64,000 nt of DNA from Roseovarius sp. GTDB taxonomy: Bacteria; Pseudomonadota; Alphaproteobacteria; Rhodobacterales; Rhodobacteraceae. Position 1 is the first letter of the stretch. The number at the start of each line of letters is the position of its first letter. A program made the translations under genes and the position numbers. The stretch lies in assembly GCF_030373445.1 (NCBI RefSeq), contig NZ_JAUCYU010000007.1, positions 1 to 64,000 on the forward strand, written 5' to 3'. Under the pieces are notes generated by a model that worked only from the letters and a program-made list of their open reading frames with translations, ran no database searches and was not told the origin of the DNA. This document shows, piece after piece, positions 27,165-36,591 of the stretch.

Positions 27165-27403
27165 CAGGCGATCTCGACCGTGTAGCTTTCGATCACCGTG
27201 TTGGCGAGCAGCTTCTCGCACATCTGTTTGACGGCTTCCTCGGCCTTGGCCTTGTCCGTCTCGGCCAGGTCGATCTCGATCACCTTGCCCTGGCGCACGC
27301 CCTCGACGCCATCGAAGCCCAGCGACCCCAGCGCGTGGCGCACTGCCTCGCCCTGCGGGTCGAGCACCCCGGTTTTCAGCATGACTTGCACGCGTGCCTT
27401 CAT
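27164..27403 (-). CDS. purS: Phosphoribosylformylglycinamidine synthase, PurS subunit
   Basis: A 79-aa subunit that bridges PurL and PurQ and helps ammonia transfer. MKARVQVMLKTGVLDPQGEA and the following SLGFDGVEGVRQGKVIEID are diagnostic. It lies 20 bp after purC on the same strand. Confidence 0.95.
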   Translation of the reverse strand: MKARVQVMLKTGVLDPQGEAVRHALGSLGFDGVEGVRQGKVIEIDLAETDKAKAEEAVKQMCEKLLANTVIESYTVEIA

Positions 27404-27423
27404 CGGTCCTGCCCCTCTTCTGC

Positions 27424-28185
27424 TCAGTTGATCAGGTGCGGCTTGGTCATCGGGGTCGATGCCTTGGGCATGACGCCCAGCCGCTTGGCCACTTCCGAAT
27501 AGGCATCCGTCAGGCTGCCGAGGTCGCGGCGGAACACGTCCTTGTCGAGCTTCTGGCCGGTCTCGATATCCCACAACCGGCAGCTGTCGGGAGAGATCTC
27601 GTCGGCCACGATCAGGCGCATGAAATCACCCTCGTAGACGCGGCCGATCTCGATCTTGAAGTCGATGAGCTTGATGCCGACGCCGTACATGACGCCCGCG
27701 AGGAAATCGTTGACCCGCAGCGCGAGGCTCAGGATGTCGTCCATGTCCTGCTGGGTGGCCCAGCCGAAGGCGGCGATATGTTCCTCGGTGACCAGCGGAT
27801 CGCCCAGCTTGTCGTTCTTGAGGCAGTACTCGACGATCGGGCGCGGCAATTGCGTGCCCTCGTCCATGCCCAGCCGCTTGGCCATCGACCCGGCGGCATA
27901 GTTGCGCACGATCACCTCGAGCGGAATGATTTCGCAGGCGCGGACGAGCTGTTCGCGCATGTTGAGCCGTTTCAGGAAGTGGTTCGGGATGCCCACGTTG
28001 GTCAGCCCGGTCATGAAATACTCGCTCAGCATGTTGTTGAGCACGCCCTTGCCTTCGATCACGTCCTTCTTCTCGGCATTGAAGGCGGTGGCGTCGTCCT
28101 TGAAATACTGCACGATGGTGCCCGGTTCCGGCCCCTCGTACAGGGTTTTCGCCTTGCCTTCGTAGATTTTCTTGCGACGCGCCAT
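27424..28185 (-). CDS. purC: SAICAR synthetase
   Basis: Joins CAIR and aspartate in purine synthesis. 253 aa. [18 protein letters not shown] is the family N-terminus, [17 protein letters not shown] and [10 protein letters not shown] are conserved motifs, and [13 protein letters not shown] holds the signature. The start at 28185 replaces a much longer ORF that runs upstream through the intergenic region. First gene of purC-purS-DUF3592-purQ, divergent from the ATPase zeta gene; the shared upstream region (28186-28372) should hold both promoters. Confidence 0.96.
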   Translation of the reverse strand: MARRKKIYEGKAKTLYEGPEPGTIVQYFKDDATAFNAEKKDVIEGKGVLNNMLSEYFMTGLTNVGIPNHFLKRLNMREQLVRACEIIPLEVIVRNYAAGSMAKRLGMDEGTQLPRPIVEYCLKNDKLGDPLVTEEHIAAFGWATQQDMDDILSLALRVNDFLAGVMYGVGIKLIDFKIEIGRVYEGDFMRLIVADEISPDSCRLWDIETGQKLDKDVFRRDLGSLTDAYSEVAKRLGVMPKASTPMTKPHLIN

Positions 28186-28372
28186 GCTGACTCCAGATAT
28201 CGCAGGTGCCGGGCGACTCCCCGTCCTGCCTTTGCGCTCTCCATAAGGCATGGGACCCTCTGCCGCAAGACACCGGGGGCATGGGCCCCGCGGCGCCCTG
28301 CCCCCTTGCGGATTGCGGCCCCTGAGGGCATACCCAAGGAGAAACCGAAACGCTTTGCCTGGGAGCGGAGAC

Positions 28373-28687
28373 ATGACCACATTCGACGATCGCGAAAACG
28401 CCTTCGAAAACAAGTACGCCCATGACGAGGAGATGAAGTTCAAGGCCGAGATGCGCCGGAACAAGCTGCTGGGTCTCTGGGCGGCGGAGCTGATGGGCAA
28501 GACCGGCGAGGATGCCAATGCCTATGCCGTCGAGGTGGTGAAATCGGATTTCGAGGAAGCCGGTCACGAGGACGTGGTGCGCAAGGTCGCGGGCGACCTG
28601 GGCGACCTGGCCGATGCCGACACGATCCGAGGCAAGATGGACGAGCTTCTGAAAATCGCCAAGGACCAGGTGATGAAAGAGGCGTAA
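28373..28687 (+). CDS. F1 ATPase inhibitor zeta subunit (DUF1476)
   Basis: A 104-aa soluble helical protein of the DUF1476 family, known in Paracoccus and relatives as the zeta subunit that blocks ATP hydrolysis by F1Fo-ATP synthase. [20 protein letters not shown] at the N-terminus is the inhibitory region of that family. GGAGCGGAG precedes the ATG. Single gene with its own terminator. Confidence 0.88.
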   Translation: MTTFDDRENAFENKYAHDEEMKFKAEMRRNKLLGLWAAELMGKTGEDANAYAVEVVKSDFEEAGHEDVVRKVAGDLGDLADADTIRGKMDELLKIAKDQVMKEA

Positions 28688-28708
28688 GCCCCTGGATCAA
28701 GACCTTTT

Positions 28709-28744
28709 GGGGGCGTTTCCGTTGCTTCGGGGACGCCCTTTTTC
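28709..28744 (+). terminator. Terminator of the zeta-subunit gene
   Basis: GGGCGT/ACGCCC stem (28711-28716 with 28733-28738) enclosing a further GC-rich loop and followed by CTTTTT. Confidence 0.8.
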
Positions 28745-28767
28745 GTTTCCTTGGCCCGTCACCCGCA

Positions 28768-28838
28768 AGGGCGATTTGTATTTGCGCGCGGCCCGGGAAC
28801 GTGACAGATAAAACCGCAGTCTTTTGACAGGATACCCG
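28768..28838 (+). promoter_or_regulatory. Possible SAM-II/SAM-V-like leader of bmt
   Basis: A GGGC/GCCC stem (28769-28772 with 28791-28794) encloses GATTTGT, a string also found in the loop of SAM-II riboswitches. ATTTGT (28774-28779) can pair with ACAGAT (28804-28809) as a pseudoknot, and an A-rich stretch follows. These riboswitches control methionine genes in alphaproteobacteria and marine bacteria. The match is partial and was judged by eye. Confidence 0.2.
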
Positions 28839-29864
28839 ATGACCAACGCCCTCTCCCGCATGATGGAAACCCGCGACTGGATCCTGGCCGACGGCGCCAC
28901 GGGCACCAACCTCTTCAACATGGGGCTGAGCTCGGGCGACGCGCCCGAGATGTGGAACGAGGAGCATCCCGACCGGATCGAGAAGCTTTATTCCATGGCC
29001 GTCGATGCGGGCAGCGACCTGTTCCTGACCAACTCCTTCGGCGGCAATGCCGCGCGGCTGAAGCTGCACGGGGCGGAAAAGCGGGCGCGCGAATTGTCAC
29101 GCATCTCGGCCGAGATCGGGCGCGAAGTGGCCGACCGGCGGGATCGCCCGGTGATCGTGGCAGGTTCGGTCGGCCCAACGGGCGAGATCATGGCGCCGAT
29201 GGGCAAGCTCACCCACGAGCTGGCGGTGGAGATCTTCCACGAACAGGCCGACGGGCTGAAGGAAGGCGGGGCCGACGTGCTGTGGCTCGAGACCATCTCG
29301 GCGCCCGAGGAATACCAGGCCGCGGCCGAGGCGTTCCGGCTGGCCGGGATGCCGTGGTGCGGCACGATGAGCTTCGACACCGCGGGCCGGACGATGATGG
29401 GCCTGACCTCGGCCGGGATGGCGGACATGGTGGAAAAGCTCGACACGCCGCCGCTGGCCTATGGCGCCAATTGCGGGGTCGGCGCGTCGGACCTGATGCG
29501 CACGGTGCTGGGCTTCGTGGCGCAGGGCACCGGGCGGCCGATCATCGCCAAGGGCAACGCGGGCATTCCCAAATACGTGGACGGGCACATTCACTATGAC
29601 GGCACGCCGGAGCTGATGGCGGAATATGCCGTGCTTGCCCGTGACGCGGGCGCCACGATCATCGGCGGCTGCTGTGGCACGATGCCCGAGCACCTGTCGA
29701 AGATGCGCGACGCGCTGGAGACGCGGGAGCGCGGCGAGCGTCCGACGCTCGACCGGATCACCGAGGCGCTGGGGCCGTTTTCGTCGGCCGTGGACGGCAC
29801 GGAAGAGGACAGCGACCCGCAATCGGCCCGCCGGGGCCGTGGCGGGCGCCGCCGCCGCGGCTGA
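28839..29864 (+). CDS. bmt: Homocysteine S-methyltransferase (BHMT-like), likely split-MetH subunit
   Basis: A 341-aa TIM-barrel homocysteine methyltransferase. DGATGTNLFNMGL is the N-terminal motif; the zinc ligands are Cys in GANCGVGASD and the Cys pair in GGCCGTMPEH. A basic tail RRGRGGRRRRG follows. Such proteins are often annotated betaine-homocysteine methyltransferase. With the corrinoid protein and DUF1638 gene 3 kb away, it is more likely the homocysteine part of the split B12-dependent methionine synthase reported for Rhodobacterales; this is inference from context. The ATG at 28839 was chosen over 28824 because ACAGGA precedes it. Confidence 0.85.
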   Translation: MTNALSRMMETRDWILADGATGTNLFNMGLSSGDAPEMWNEEHPDRIEKLYSMAVDAGSDLFLTNSFGGNAARLKLHGAEKRARELSRISAEIGREVADRRDRPVIVAGSVGPTGEIMAPMGKLTHELAVEIFHEQADGLKEGGADVLWLETISAPEEYQAAAEAFRLAGMPWCGTMSFDTAGRTMMGLTSAGMADMVEKLDTPPLAYGANCGVGASDLMRTVLGFVAQGTGRPIIAKGNAGIPKYVDGHIHYDGTPELMAEYAVLARDAGATIIGGCCGTMPEHLSKMRDALETRERGERPTLDRITEALGPFSSAVDGTEEDSDPQSARRGRGGRRRRG

Positions 29865-29869
29865 CGCGG

Positions 29870-30808
29870 TCAGAGGCCGAAAAGTTCTGACATCACGCGG
29901 CGATCTGCCTGCGCCCTGTCCACGACCCAATCGCGAAATCCGCGCTGGACCGGCCCGAAGCGCCGGCCATCGACCCAGATGAGCTTGTGCTCGTAAGACG
30001 CGGGGAAAACGGAGACTTGTCCGAACGGCATGATCAAGGTGCCCTGCGCGACAGAGGCAAAGATCTCGGACAGGCCGCCCAGAACCAGCCCGACGCCGGA
30101 ATGCGCCAGGCGCACGCCGCTGCCCGTCAGCGCATAGCGCGGCTGCGCGGACTGCGCCTCGTCGATCGGCACGCCCATCTCACGCCCCCAGCGCCCCCAG
30201 TCGGCCCAGTCGGGGTCGGTGGTGGGCACGTCGATATGCACCAGCGGCACGCCACTGACATCCATCGCCCCTTCCTCCAGACCATAGCGCGCGGCAAACT
30301 CCGGCGTGCAGACCGGCACCACCCCGCTCGGCAACAGGGGAAGACCGGCCAGGTCTTCGCCGATCTCGCCCATGTAGCGGATCGCGAAATGCAGATCCGC
30401 CCCGTGCAGGTCGACCACGTCCCATGTCGTGTTCAGGTTCAGGTCGATCGGCCCCAGCCGCGAGAAGAGACCGGGCAGATGCCGGGGCAGCCAGGTCTCG
30501 GCAAAGGTCTGGGTCACGGACACGGCCACGCGGTTGCCTGCCGGTTCGGCGGTCAGCACCTCCTGCGCGCGGGACAGGGCCGTCATCGCCCCGGTCAGCC
30601 GCCCCGCGACCGCCCCCAGTTCCGCCGTGGGGGCCAGCCCGCCGGGCGTTCTGGTGAAAAGCGGCCGGCCAAGCCGCTCTTCCAGCCCGCGCACCTGCGC
30701 GGTGACGGCGGCCCGCGTCACGCCCAGTTCCTCGGCCGCCTCGGCGATGGTGCCAAGGCGATGCACCGCCTCGACCGCCCGCCACCCGTTGAGATGCGAC
30801 AGCTGCAT
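29870..30808 (-). CDS. LysR-family transcriptional regulator
   Basis: 312 aa. N-terminal winged HTH (residues 1-62: LGTIAEAAEELGVTRAAVTA) and a periplasmic-binding-protein-like effector domain (about 90-300). Start at 30808 after AGGAGG. It is divergent from a DUF4242 gene, and the 110 bp between them contain CTTTC-N15-GAAAG (30825-30849), a possible LysR operator. Its five-base distance from the bmt stop is a convergent arrangement and does not link it to methionine. Effector unknown. Confidence 0.9.
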   Translation of the reverse strand: MQLSHLNGWRAVEAVHRLGTIAEAAEELGVTRAAVTAQVRGLEERLGRPLFTRTPGGLAPTAELGAVAGRLTGAMTALSRAQEVLTAEPAGNRVAVSVTQTFAETWLPRHLPGLFSRLGPIDLNLNTTWDVVDLHGADLHFAIRYMGEIGEDLAGLPLLPSGVVPVCTPEFAARYGLEEGAMDVSGVPLVHIDVPTTDPDWADWGRWGREMGVPIDEAQSAQPRYALTGSGVRLAHSGVGLVLGGLSEIFASVAQGTLIMPFGQVSVFPASYEHKLIWVDGRRFGPVQRGFRDWVVDRAQADRRVMSELFGL

Positions 30809-30921
30809 CAAGCCTCCTGACAAGCTTTCCTTGCCAGGATAGCAGAAAGACTGACGTGATTTGCAGAATAATCGGGTGTTCACTGAGGGGGCGACTAGAA
30901 TTCCTGAAGGAGGAGCATCCC

Positions 30922-31206
30922 ATGAAAGCCTATATGATCGAACGCGACATTCCCGGCGTCGGCGCCATGACCGGCGATGAGCTCTGCGGCGCCGCCGCCA
31001 CATCCTGCAAGGCGCTCGCGCAACTGGCGCCCAAGGTGCAGTGGCAGCATTCCTACGTGACCGGCGACAAGACATTCTGCATCTACCTCGCCGATGACGA
31101 GAGCGCGATCCATGAACACGCGAGACTCAGCGGGTTCCCGGCCACCAAGGTCACGCCGATCGCCGGCCAGATCGACCCGACGACGGGCGATGCCCACGCC
31201 GGCTGA
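30922..31206 (+). CDS. DUF4242-like small protein
   Basis: A 94-aa protein, MKAYMIERDIPGVGAMTGDE at the start and YLADDESAIHEHARLSGFPA in the middle, similar to the DUF4242 (ferredoxin-fold, possible nickel-binding) family. A strong AAGGAGGAG lies before the ATG. Likely target of the divergent LysR regulator. Biochemical role unknown. Confidence 0.7.
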   Translation: MKAYMIERDIPGVGAMTGDELCGAAATSCKALAQLAPKVQWQHSYVTGDKTFCIYLADDESAIHEHARLSGFPATKVTPIAGQIDPTTGDAHAG

Positions 31207-31226
31207 CGCCCTTGCCCGGCGCCGCG

Positions 31227-32306
31227 TCAGAACAGGTCCAGCTGCTCGGCGCGGCCCGGCACGCGGAACAGGTCGGTCCGCAATGGCGGCAGGCGCTTGT
31301 TCAGCCCCAGCCGCCGCGCCGCCACGCGGAAGCGGGCCGCGATCAACTCGGCATGGGCCCCCTCGCCCCGCATCCGGCGGCCCCATTCGGGGTCGTAATC
31401 CTTGCCGCCATGCATGCCCCGCACCAGCCCCATGACCCGCGCGGCCCGGTCCGGGAAATGCGTCTCCAGCCATTCGCGGAACAGCGGCGACACCTCGAGC
31501 GGCAGGCGCAGCATGACCCAGCTGGCCCCTTCGGCGCCGGCGTCCCTGCCGGCCTTGAGCAGCGCCTCGACCTCGTGATCGTTGATCGCGGGAATAATGG
31601 GCGAGGTCATGATCCTGACCGAGATGCCGGCCGAGCTGAGCCGTTCGATCGTCTGCAGGCGGCGCGCGGGTGACGGTGCGCGGGGCTCCATCTTGCGGGA
31701 GAGATCGGCGTCGAGCGTGGTGACCGAGAGGCCCACGCGCACCAGCCCGCGTGCGGCCATGTCCGACAGGATGTCGATGTCGCGCTCGATCAGAGTGCCC
31801 TTGGTGACGATGCCGACCGGATGGTTGAAATCGCTCAGCACCTTCAGGCAGGCGCGCATGATTTCATGCGTCTTCTCAATCGGTTGATACGGGTCGGTGT
31901 TGGTGCCGATGGCGATGGTCTCGGGCCGGTAGTTTCCGTTCGACAGCTCGCGCGCCAGCACCTCGGGCGCGGCGGGGCGGGCCACCAGCCGGGTTTCGAA
32001 ATCGAGCCCCGCCGACAGGCCGAGCCAGGCATGGCTGGGCCGGGCGAAGCAGTAGATGCAGCCATGCTCGCACCCCCGGTAGGGGTTGATAGAGCGGTCG
32101 AACGGCAGGTCGGGCGAGCGGTTGTAGGTGATCATCCGGCGCGGCACCTCGACGCTGACCTGCGTGCGCAGCGGCGCCTCGTCGTCGGGGGCGCTGTTCC
32201 AGCCGTCATCCTCGTAGACGCGGCCATGCCGCTCGTACCGCCCGGCGGCATTGCTTCGGGCACCGCGGGCGCGGCGCCTGAGTCTCGGGTCGACGGTTTC
32301 CGACAT
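31227..32306 (-). CDS. PA0069-family radical SAM protein, SOS-box controlled
   Basis: 359 aa. CEHGCIYCFARPSHAW carries the CX3CX2C cluster of radical SAM enzymes and is characteristic of the PA0069 / spore-photoproduct-lyase-like group; TNTDPYQPIEK and RVGLSVTTLD are further group motifs. The start MSETVDPRLRRR at 32306 avoids an upstream extension through the LexA box. A GTTC-N7-GTTC site 24 bp before the start implies control by LexA and a role in DNA damage. The reaction is not established for this group. Confidence 0.85.
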   Translation of the reverse strand: MSETVDPRLRRRARGARSNAAGRYERHGRVYEDDGWNSAPDDEAPLRTQVSVEVPRRMITYNRSPDLPFDRSINPYRGCEHGCIYCFARPSHAWLGLSAGLDFETRLVARPAAPEVLARELSNGNYRPETIAIGTNTDPYQPIEKTHEIMRACLKVLSDFNHPVGIVTKGTLIERDIDILSDMAARGLVRVGLSVTTLDADLSRKMEPRAPSPARRLQTIERLSSAGISVRIMTSPIIPAINDHEVEALLKAGRDAGAEGASWVMLRLPLEVSPLFREWLETHFPDRAARVMGLVRGMHGGKDYDPEWGRRMRGEGAHAELIAARFRVAARRLGLNKRLPPLRTDLFRVPGRAEQLDLF

Positions 32307-32330
32307 GTTCCGTTCCATACCGCATTCATG

Positions 32331-32345
32331 GAACATTAAGGGAAC
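32331..32345. promoter_or_regulatory. LexA (SOS) box
   Basis: GAACATTAAGGGAAC, i.e. GAAC-N7-GAAC, which on the minus strand is GTTC-N7-GTTC, the alphaproteobacterial LexA consensus. It lies 24 bp upstream of the radical SAM start codon and about 180 bp from the corrinoid gene, so the radical SAM gene is the likely target. Confidence 0.75.
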
Positions 32346-32524
32346 ATTTGCAATAACCCCATGGATCAAGGCCCGTTGGCTTCCCCCGCCCCGTCGCGAA
32401 ATCGCGCGAGACGTCGGAAGCGATGCGGCCAGTGTCGTAATTCGGAAAGTGCGCCTGCGACAAATTGACGATAGCTTCGGCTGAAACACACGCGCGCGGC
32501 GCCAGCGATTGCAAGGAACGGCTT

Positions 32525-33229
<705 letters not shown>

Positions 33230-33254
33230 ACCGCCGCCTGATCGGTATTCGGAA

Positions 33255-33286
33255 CGGCCCGCCCGACTGTGCGGGCCGTTTCTTTT
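33255..33286 (+). terminator. Intrinsic terminator after the corrinoid gene
   Basis: Perfect 8-bp stem CGGCCCGC/GCGGGCCG (33255-33262 with 33271-33278) followed by TTTCTTTT. It lies between two functionally linked genes, so it may attenuate rather than fully stop transcription into DUF1638. Confidence 0.85.
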
Positions 33287-33298
33287 CGGGGTGAGATG

Positions 33299-33934
33299 AT
33301 GACCGAGCTGCCAAGCGACACGACCCTGACCGAGGACGGCTTTGCCGAGCCGGCGCGGGGTCGCATCATGCTCATCGCCTGCGGGGCGCTGGCGCGCGAG
33401 ATCCTGGCGCTCAAGCGCGCCAATGGCTGGGATCACATGGTGCTGCAATGCCTGCCGGCGAAGTACCACCTCTACCCCGAGAAGATCACGCGGGCCGTCG
33501 AGGAGACGGTGCACGAGAACCGCGGCGCCTATGACGAGATCTTCGTGGTCTACGCCGATTGCGGCACCGGCGGGCTGCTGCAGGCGAAATGCGCCGAGCT
33601 GGGCGTCGAGATGGTGGCGGGCCCGCATTGCTATTCCTTCTTCGAGGGCAACGGCGCCTTCGCCGCCCGCGACGAGATCACCGCCTTCTACCTGACCGAT
33701 TTCCTGGTGAAGCAGTTCGACGCCTTCGTGTGGAAGCCCATGGGCCTCGACCGGCATCCCGAGCTGCGCGACATGATCTTCGGCAATTACACCAAGCTGG
33801 TTTATCAAGCGCAGGTTAACGACCCGGCGCTTGAAGCGAAGGCGCGGGACTGCGCCGCGCGACTCGGGCTGGACTACGAGTATCGCTTCACCGGTTACGG
33901 AGACCTTAAGACCGCGCTCGCCGCCCGCGCCTGA
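33299..33934 (+). CDS. DUF1638 protein, linked to corrinoid methyl transfer
   Basis: A 211-aa protein with LIACGALAREILALKRANGW, QCLPAKYHLYPEKI and YADCGTGGLL, matching DUF1638. Members lie next to corrinoid proteins. Mutant-fitness studies in Rhodobacterales, as I recall them, tied a DUF1638 gene to the split methionine synthase, with a role in keeping it active; the mechanism is open. Two adjacent ATG codons (33296 and 33299) are possible starts. Confidence 0.8.
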   Translation: MTELPSDTTLTEDGFAEPARGRIMLIACGALAREILALKRANGWDHMVLQCLPAKYHLYPEKITRAVEETVHENRGAYDEIFVVYADCGTGGLLQAKCAELGVEMVAGPHCYSFFEGNGAFAARDEITAFYLTDFLVKQFDAFVWKPMGLDRHPELRDMIFGNYTKLVYQAQVNDPALEAKARDCAARLGLDYEYRFTGYGDLKTALAARA

Positions 33935-33972
33935 CCTGCCGCTTCTTCTGGCCGGAAACATCCCGGGGGTGA

Positions 33973-34068
33973 GTGGGCTTCTCGGGACCTTTCCGGTGGA
34001 GAGGTCCGCCCACGAACGGGCGGAGCCCAGGGAATTGGCCCGCAGGGCCAAGAGGGGCAGCGCCCCTC
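33973..34068. repeat. Three stacked REP-like hairpins
   Basis: GTGGGC...GGACCT / AGGTCC GCCCAC (33973-33990 with 34002-34013), TTGGCCC/GGGCCAA (34035-34041 with 34045-34051) and GAGGGGC/GCCCCTC (34052-34058 with 34062-34068) fill the space between the converging DUF1638 and sufE genes. They probably act as a bidirectional terminator or mRNA-stabilising element. Confidence 0.55.
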
Positions 34069-34075
34069 CCCCTGC

Positions 34076-34486
34076 TCAGGCGGCCTCGGCCGCGACGCTG
34101 CGGATGCGTTCGACCATCGCGCGCAGGCCGTTGGAACGCTGCGAGGACAGGTGATCGTTCAGCCCCAGCCGGGCCAGTTCGCCATGGGCGTCGACCTTGG
34201 GCACCTCGGCCACGGGCCGGCCGTTGTAGAGCGCCTTCAACACCGCGATCAGCCCGCGCACGATCATCGCGTCGCTTTCGCCCTCGAAACTGAAGGTGTC
34301 GTTCTCGATCCTGGGGTGCAGCCAGACCTGGCTGGCGCAGCCGTCGACCTTGGTGGCCGGCACCTTCAGGGCGTCGTCGAGCGGCTCCATCGCCTTGCCG
34401 CGATCGATCACGTAGCGATAGCGGTCTTCCCAGTCCTCGAGTAACTCGAAATCCTCGACGATCTCCTCAAATGCCTCTGTGGCCAA
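34076..34486 (-). CDS. sufE: SufE family cysteine desulfurase activator
   Basis: 136 aa. VDGCASQVWLHP holds the sulfur-accepting Cys (residue about 50) of SufE, which takes persulfide sulfur from a cysteine desulfurase and passes it to Fe-S cluster assembly. Length and the C-terminal LSSQRSNGLRAMVERIR are typical. No suf operon is adjacent; stand-alone sufE genes are common in this order. Confidence 0.93.
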   Translation of the reverse strand: MATEAFEEIVEDFELLEDWEDRYRYVIDRGKAMEPLDDALKVPATKVDGCASQVWLHPRIENDTFSFEGESDAMIVRGLIAVLKALYNGRPVAEVPKVDAHGELARLGLNDHLSSQRSNGLRAMVERIRSVAAEAA

Positions 34487-34616
34487 AGGTCCGGTCCCTT
34501 TTCCTTGCGTCCCCAGACACCTAGGCGCGCATTTGCGGCACGTCCAGCCCCAAGGGCGCTTTTCAAGTCACGCCAATTGCGGTAACAGGCGGAAAGCCAA
34601 GGAAAGGTCTTCGCGC

Positions 34617-35204
34617 ATGCGCTTCACTGTTGTCGCCCTCATCCTTTCGACTTTGCTGCTGTCGGCCTGCGGCGGGGGCCTGCGAGAGTCGCGGCTGAAC
34701 CCGGCCAACTGGTTCGGGCGCAGCACGTCGGTCGAGACGGAACCGGCCACGGTGCGCACCTCGGACGGGCGCGTGCAGGAAGTGAACCCGCTGATCGGCG
34801 AACGGGGGCAGTCGCAGCTCATCGCGGCCAACCGCAAGGTGACGACCGAGCGTACGGGCCTCTTCGGGCGCAAGAAGGAGGTCATCTACCAGGGCACGCT
34901 GATCAGCCAGGTGACCGATCTCACGATCGAGCCGACCGCCACGGGGGCCATCGTGCGTGCCGTGGGCGTGACCTCGCGGCAGGGCGCCTATGACGTGCGG
35001 CTGCTGCCGCTGTTCGATGGCGAGCCCCGAGATGGCGTGCTGACCTACGAGTTTCTGGCGCTTCAGCCGATCAACACGCCGCAGGGCCCCGAGCATACCC
35101 GCCGCATCCAGGCCGCGCAGCCGCTGAGCCATGGCGACCTGGCAGAGATCCGGACGATCCGGGTGATCGCCAAGCGCAACACCCGCCAGAGCGCCCGGCG
35201 CTAG
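34617..35204 (+). CDS. Hypothetical lipoprotein
   Basis: A 195-aa protein with a lipoprotein signal, MRFTVVALILSTLLLSACGG, lipidated Cys at residue 18. The rest is mainly beta-predicted (VYQ/GTLISQVTDLTIEPT, GAIVRAVGVTSRQGAYD) and probably sits at the outer membrane facing the periplasm. Conserved in relatives as far as I can recall, but without a named function. AAGGAAAG precedes the start. Confidence 0.75.
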   Translation: MRFTVVALILSTLLLSACGGGLRESRLNPANWFGRSTSVETEPATVRTSDGRVQEVNPLIGERGQSQLIAANRKVTTERTGLFGRKKEVIYQGTLISQVTDLTIEPTATGAIVRAVGVTSRQGAYDVRLLPLFDGEPRDGVLTYEFLALQPINTPQGPEHTRRIQAAQPLSHGDLAEIRTIRVIAKRNTRQSARR

Positions 35205-35301
35205 TTCATTCGAGACATCTGGCAAAGGCGAAACGCAGGCCCCGTTCAAGCGTCGCGCGCGTGTCGCTCAGGGCCGTGGCCCGAGTTTTTCCCGAAACGC
35301 C

Positions 35302-36486
35302 TCAGAGGTCGACCGCCACGATCGACTTGCCCTTGGCGGCCAGCGCCACCTTGCCCTGGCAGAGCCGCATCGCGTCGCGGCCGAAGACCTCGTTGCGCCA
35401 GCCCTTGAGCGCCGGCACGTCGCGTTCGCCGGCGGAGATGGCATCGAGATCGGCGGCGCTGGCGATGAGCTTGGAGGCAACACCGAATTCCTCGGTCTTG
35501 GCTTTCAGCAGCACGCGCAGCAGGTCTGCGAGCGCCGGGTTGACCTGCAGCTTCTCGCGCGAGCGGTCGGGCTTGGGCACATCGTCATTGGGCGTCTCGA
35601 GCCCCGCCTTCACCGCCGCGAGGATGCCGTCGGCGATCTCGCCCTTGCGGGCCTCGCGCAGCAACAGGCGGGAGCGGCCCAGCTCGTTGAGCGAGCCGGG
35701 CTTGGTCGAGGCCAGCTCGACCAGCGCGTCGTCCTTGTAGACCCGGCTGCGGGGCACGTTGCGGGTCTGGGCGTAGTCCTCACGGAAGCGGGCCAGCTCG
35801 CGCACGATGGCGAGGAAGCGGCCCGAGGCGTTGCGGGTCTTGACCCGTTTCCACGCGTCTTCTGGCCGGATGATGTAGGTTTCCGGGTCCTTGAGGATTT
35901 CCATTTCCTCAGCCACCCATTTCTCGCGCCCGGTCTCGGCCAGCTTGTCGGCGAGGTATTCGTAGATGTCGCGGAGGTGGGTCACGTCGGCCAGCGCATA
36001 GGTCATCTGCGCCTCGGTCAGGGGGCGGCGCGACCAGTCGGTGAAGCGCGAGGTCTTGTCGAGCGACTGCCGGGCGATGCGGCGGACGAGGGTTTCGTAG
36101 CCCACCTGCTCGCCGAAGCCGCAGACCATGGCTGCGACCTGCGTATCGAACAGCGGCTCGGGGATGACCCCGGCATCAACGTGGAATATCTCGAGGTCCT
36201 GCCGCGCCGCGTGGAAGACCTTGACGACAGAGGTGTCGCGGAACAGGTCGTAGAGCGGCTCGAGCGACAGGTCGCCGGCGATCGGGTCGACCAGGACGGC
36301 ATCGTCCTCGCCCCGTGTCGGGAGGGCAAGCTGCACGAGGCAGAGCTTGGAATAGTAGCTGCGCTCGCGCAGGAACTCGGTATCGACGGTCACGTAATCG
36401 CAGTCGGCCGCGCGGGCGCAGAATTCCGCCAGCGCCTCTGTCGTGGTGATGGTGGTGATCCGCGAACGGGTTTTTTCCTTGGTCAT
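35302..36486 (-). CDS. rnd: Ribonuclease D
   Basis: A 3'-5' exoribonuclease for tRNA maturation. 394 aa. The DEDD-type exonuclease motifs are VTVDTEFLRERSYYS (motif I), VFHAARQDLEIFH (motif II) and YALADVTHLRDIYEYL (motif III, with Tyr). An HRDC domain follows (about residues 215-295). The start MTKEKTRSRITTIT at 36486 was preferred to an ATG nine codons upstream. Single gene. Confidence 0.94.
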   Translation of the reverse strand: MTKEKTRSRITTITTTEALAEFCARAADCDYVTVDTEFLRERSYYSKLCLVQLALPTRGEDDAVLVDPIAGDLSLEPLYDLFRDTSVVKVFHAARQDLEIFHVDAGVIPEPLFDTQVAAMVCGFGEQVGYETLVRRIARQSLDKTSRFTDWSRRPLTEAQMTYALADVTHLRDIYEYLADKLAETGREKWVAEEMEILKDPETYIIRPEDAWKRVKTRNASGRFLAIVRELARFREDYAQTRNVPRSRVYKDDALVELASTKPGSLNELGRSRLLLREARKGEIADGILAAVKAGLETPNDDVPKPDRSREKLQVNPALADLLRVLLKAKTEEFGVASKLIASAADLDAISAGERDVPALKGWRNEVFGRDAMRLCQGKVALAAKGKSIVAVDL

Positions 36487-36591
36487 TCTGCCTCTTCGTC
36501 CCCAGTTCGGCACGGTATATGACAGCAGATCGGCAAAGAAAAGGCGATGGTTGAATTCTCCGGCGCAGGGGTCGCGGGACGCGGGTGCCGG

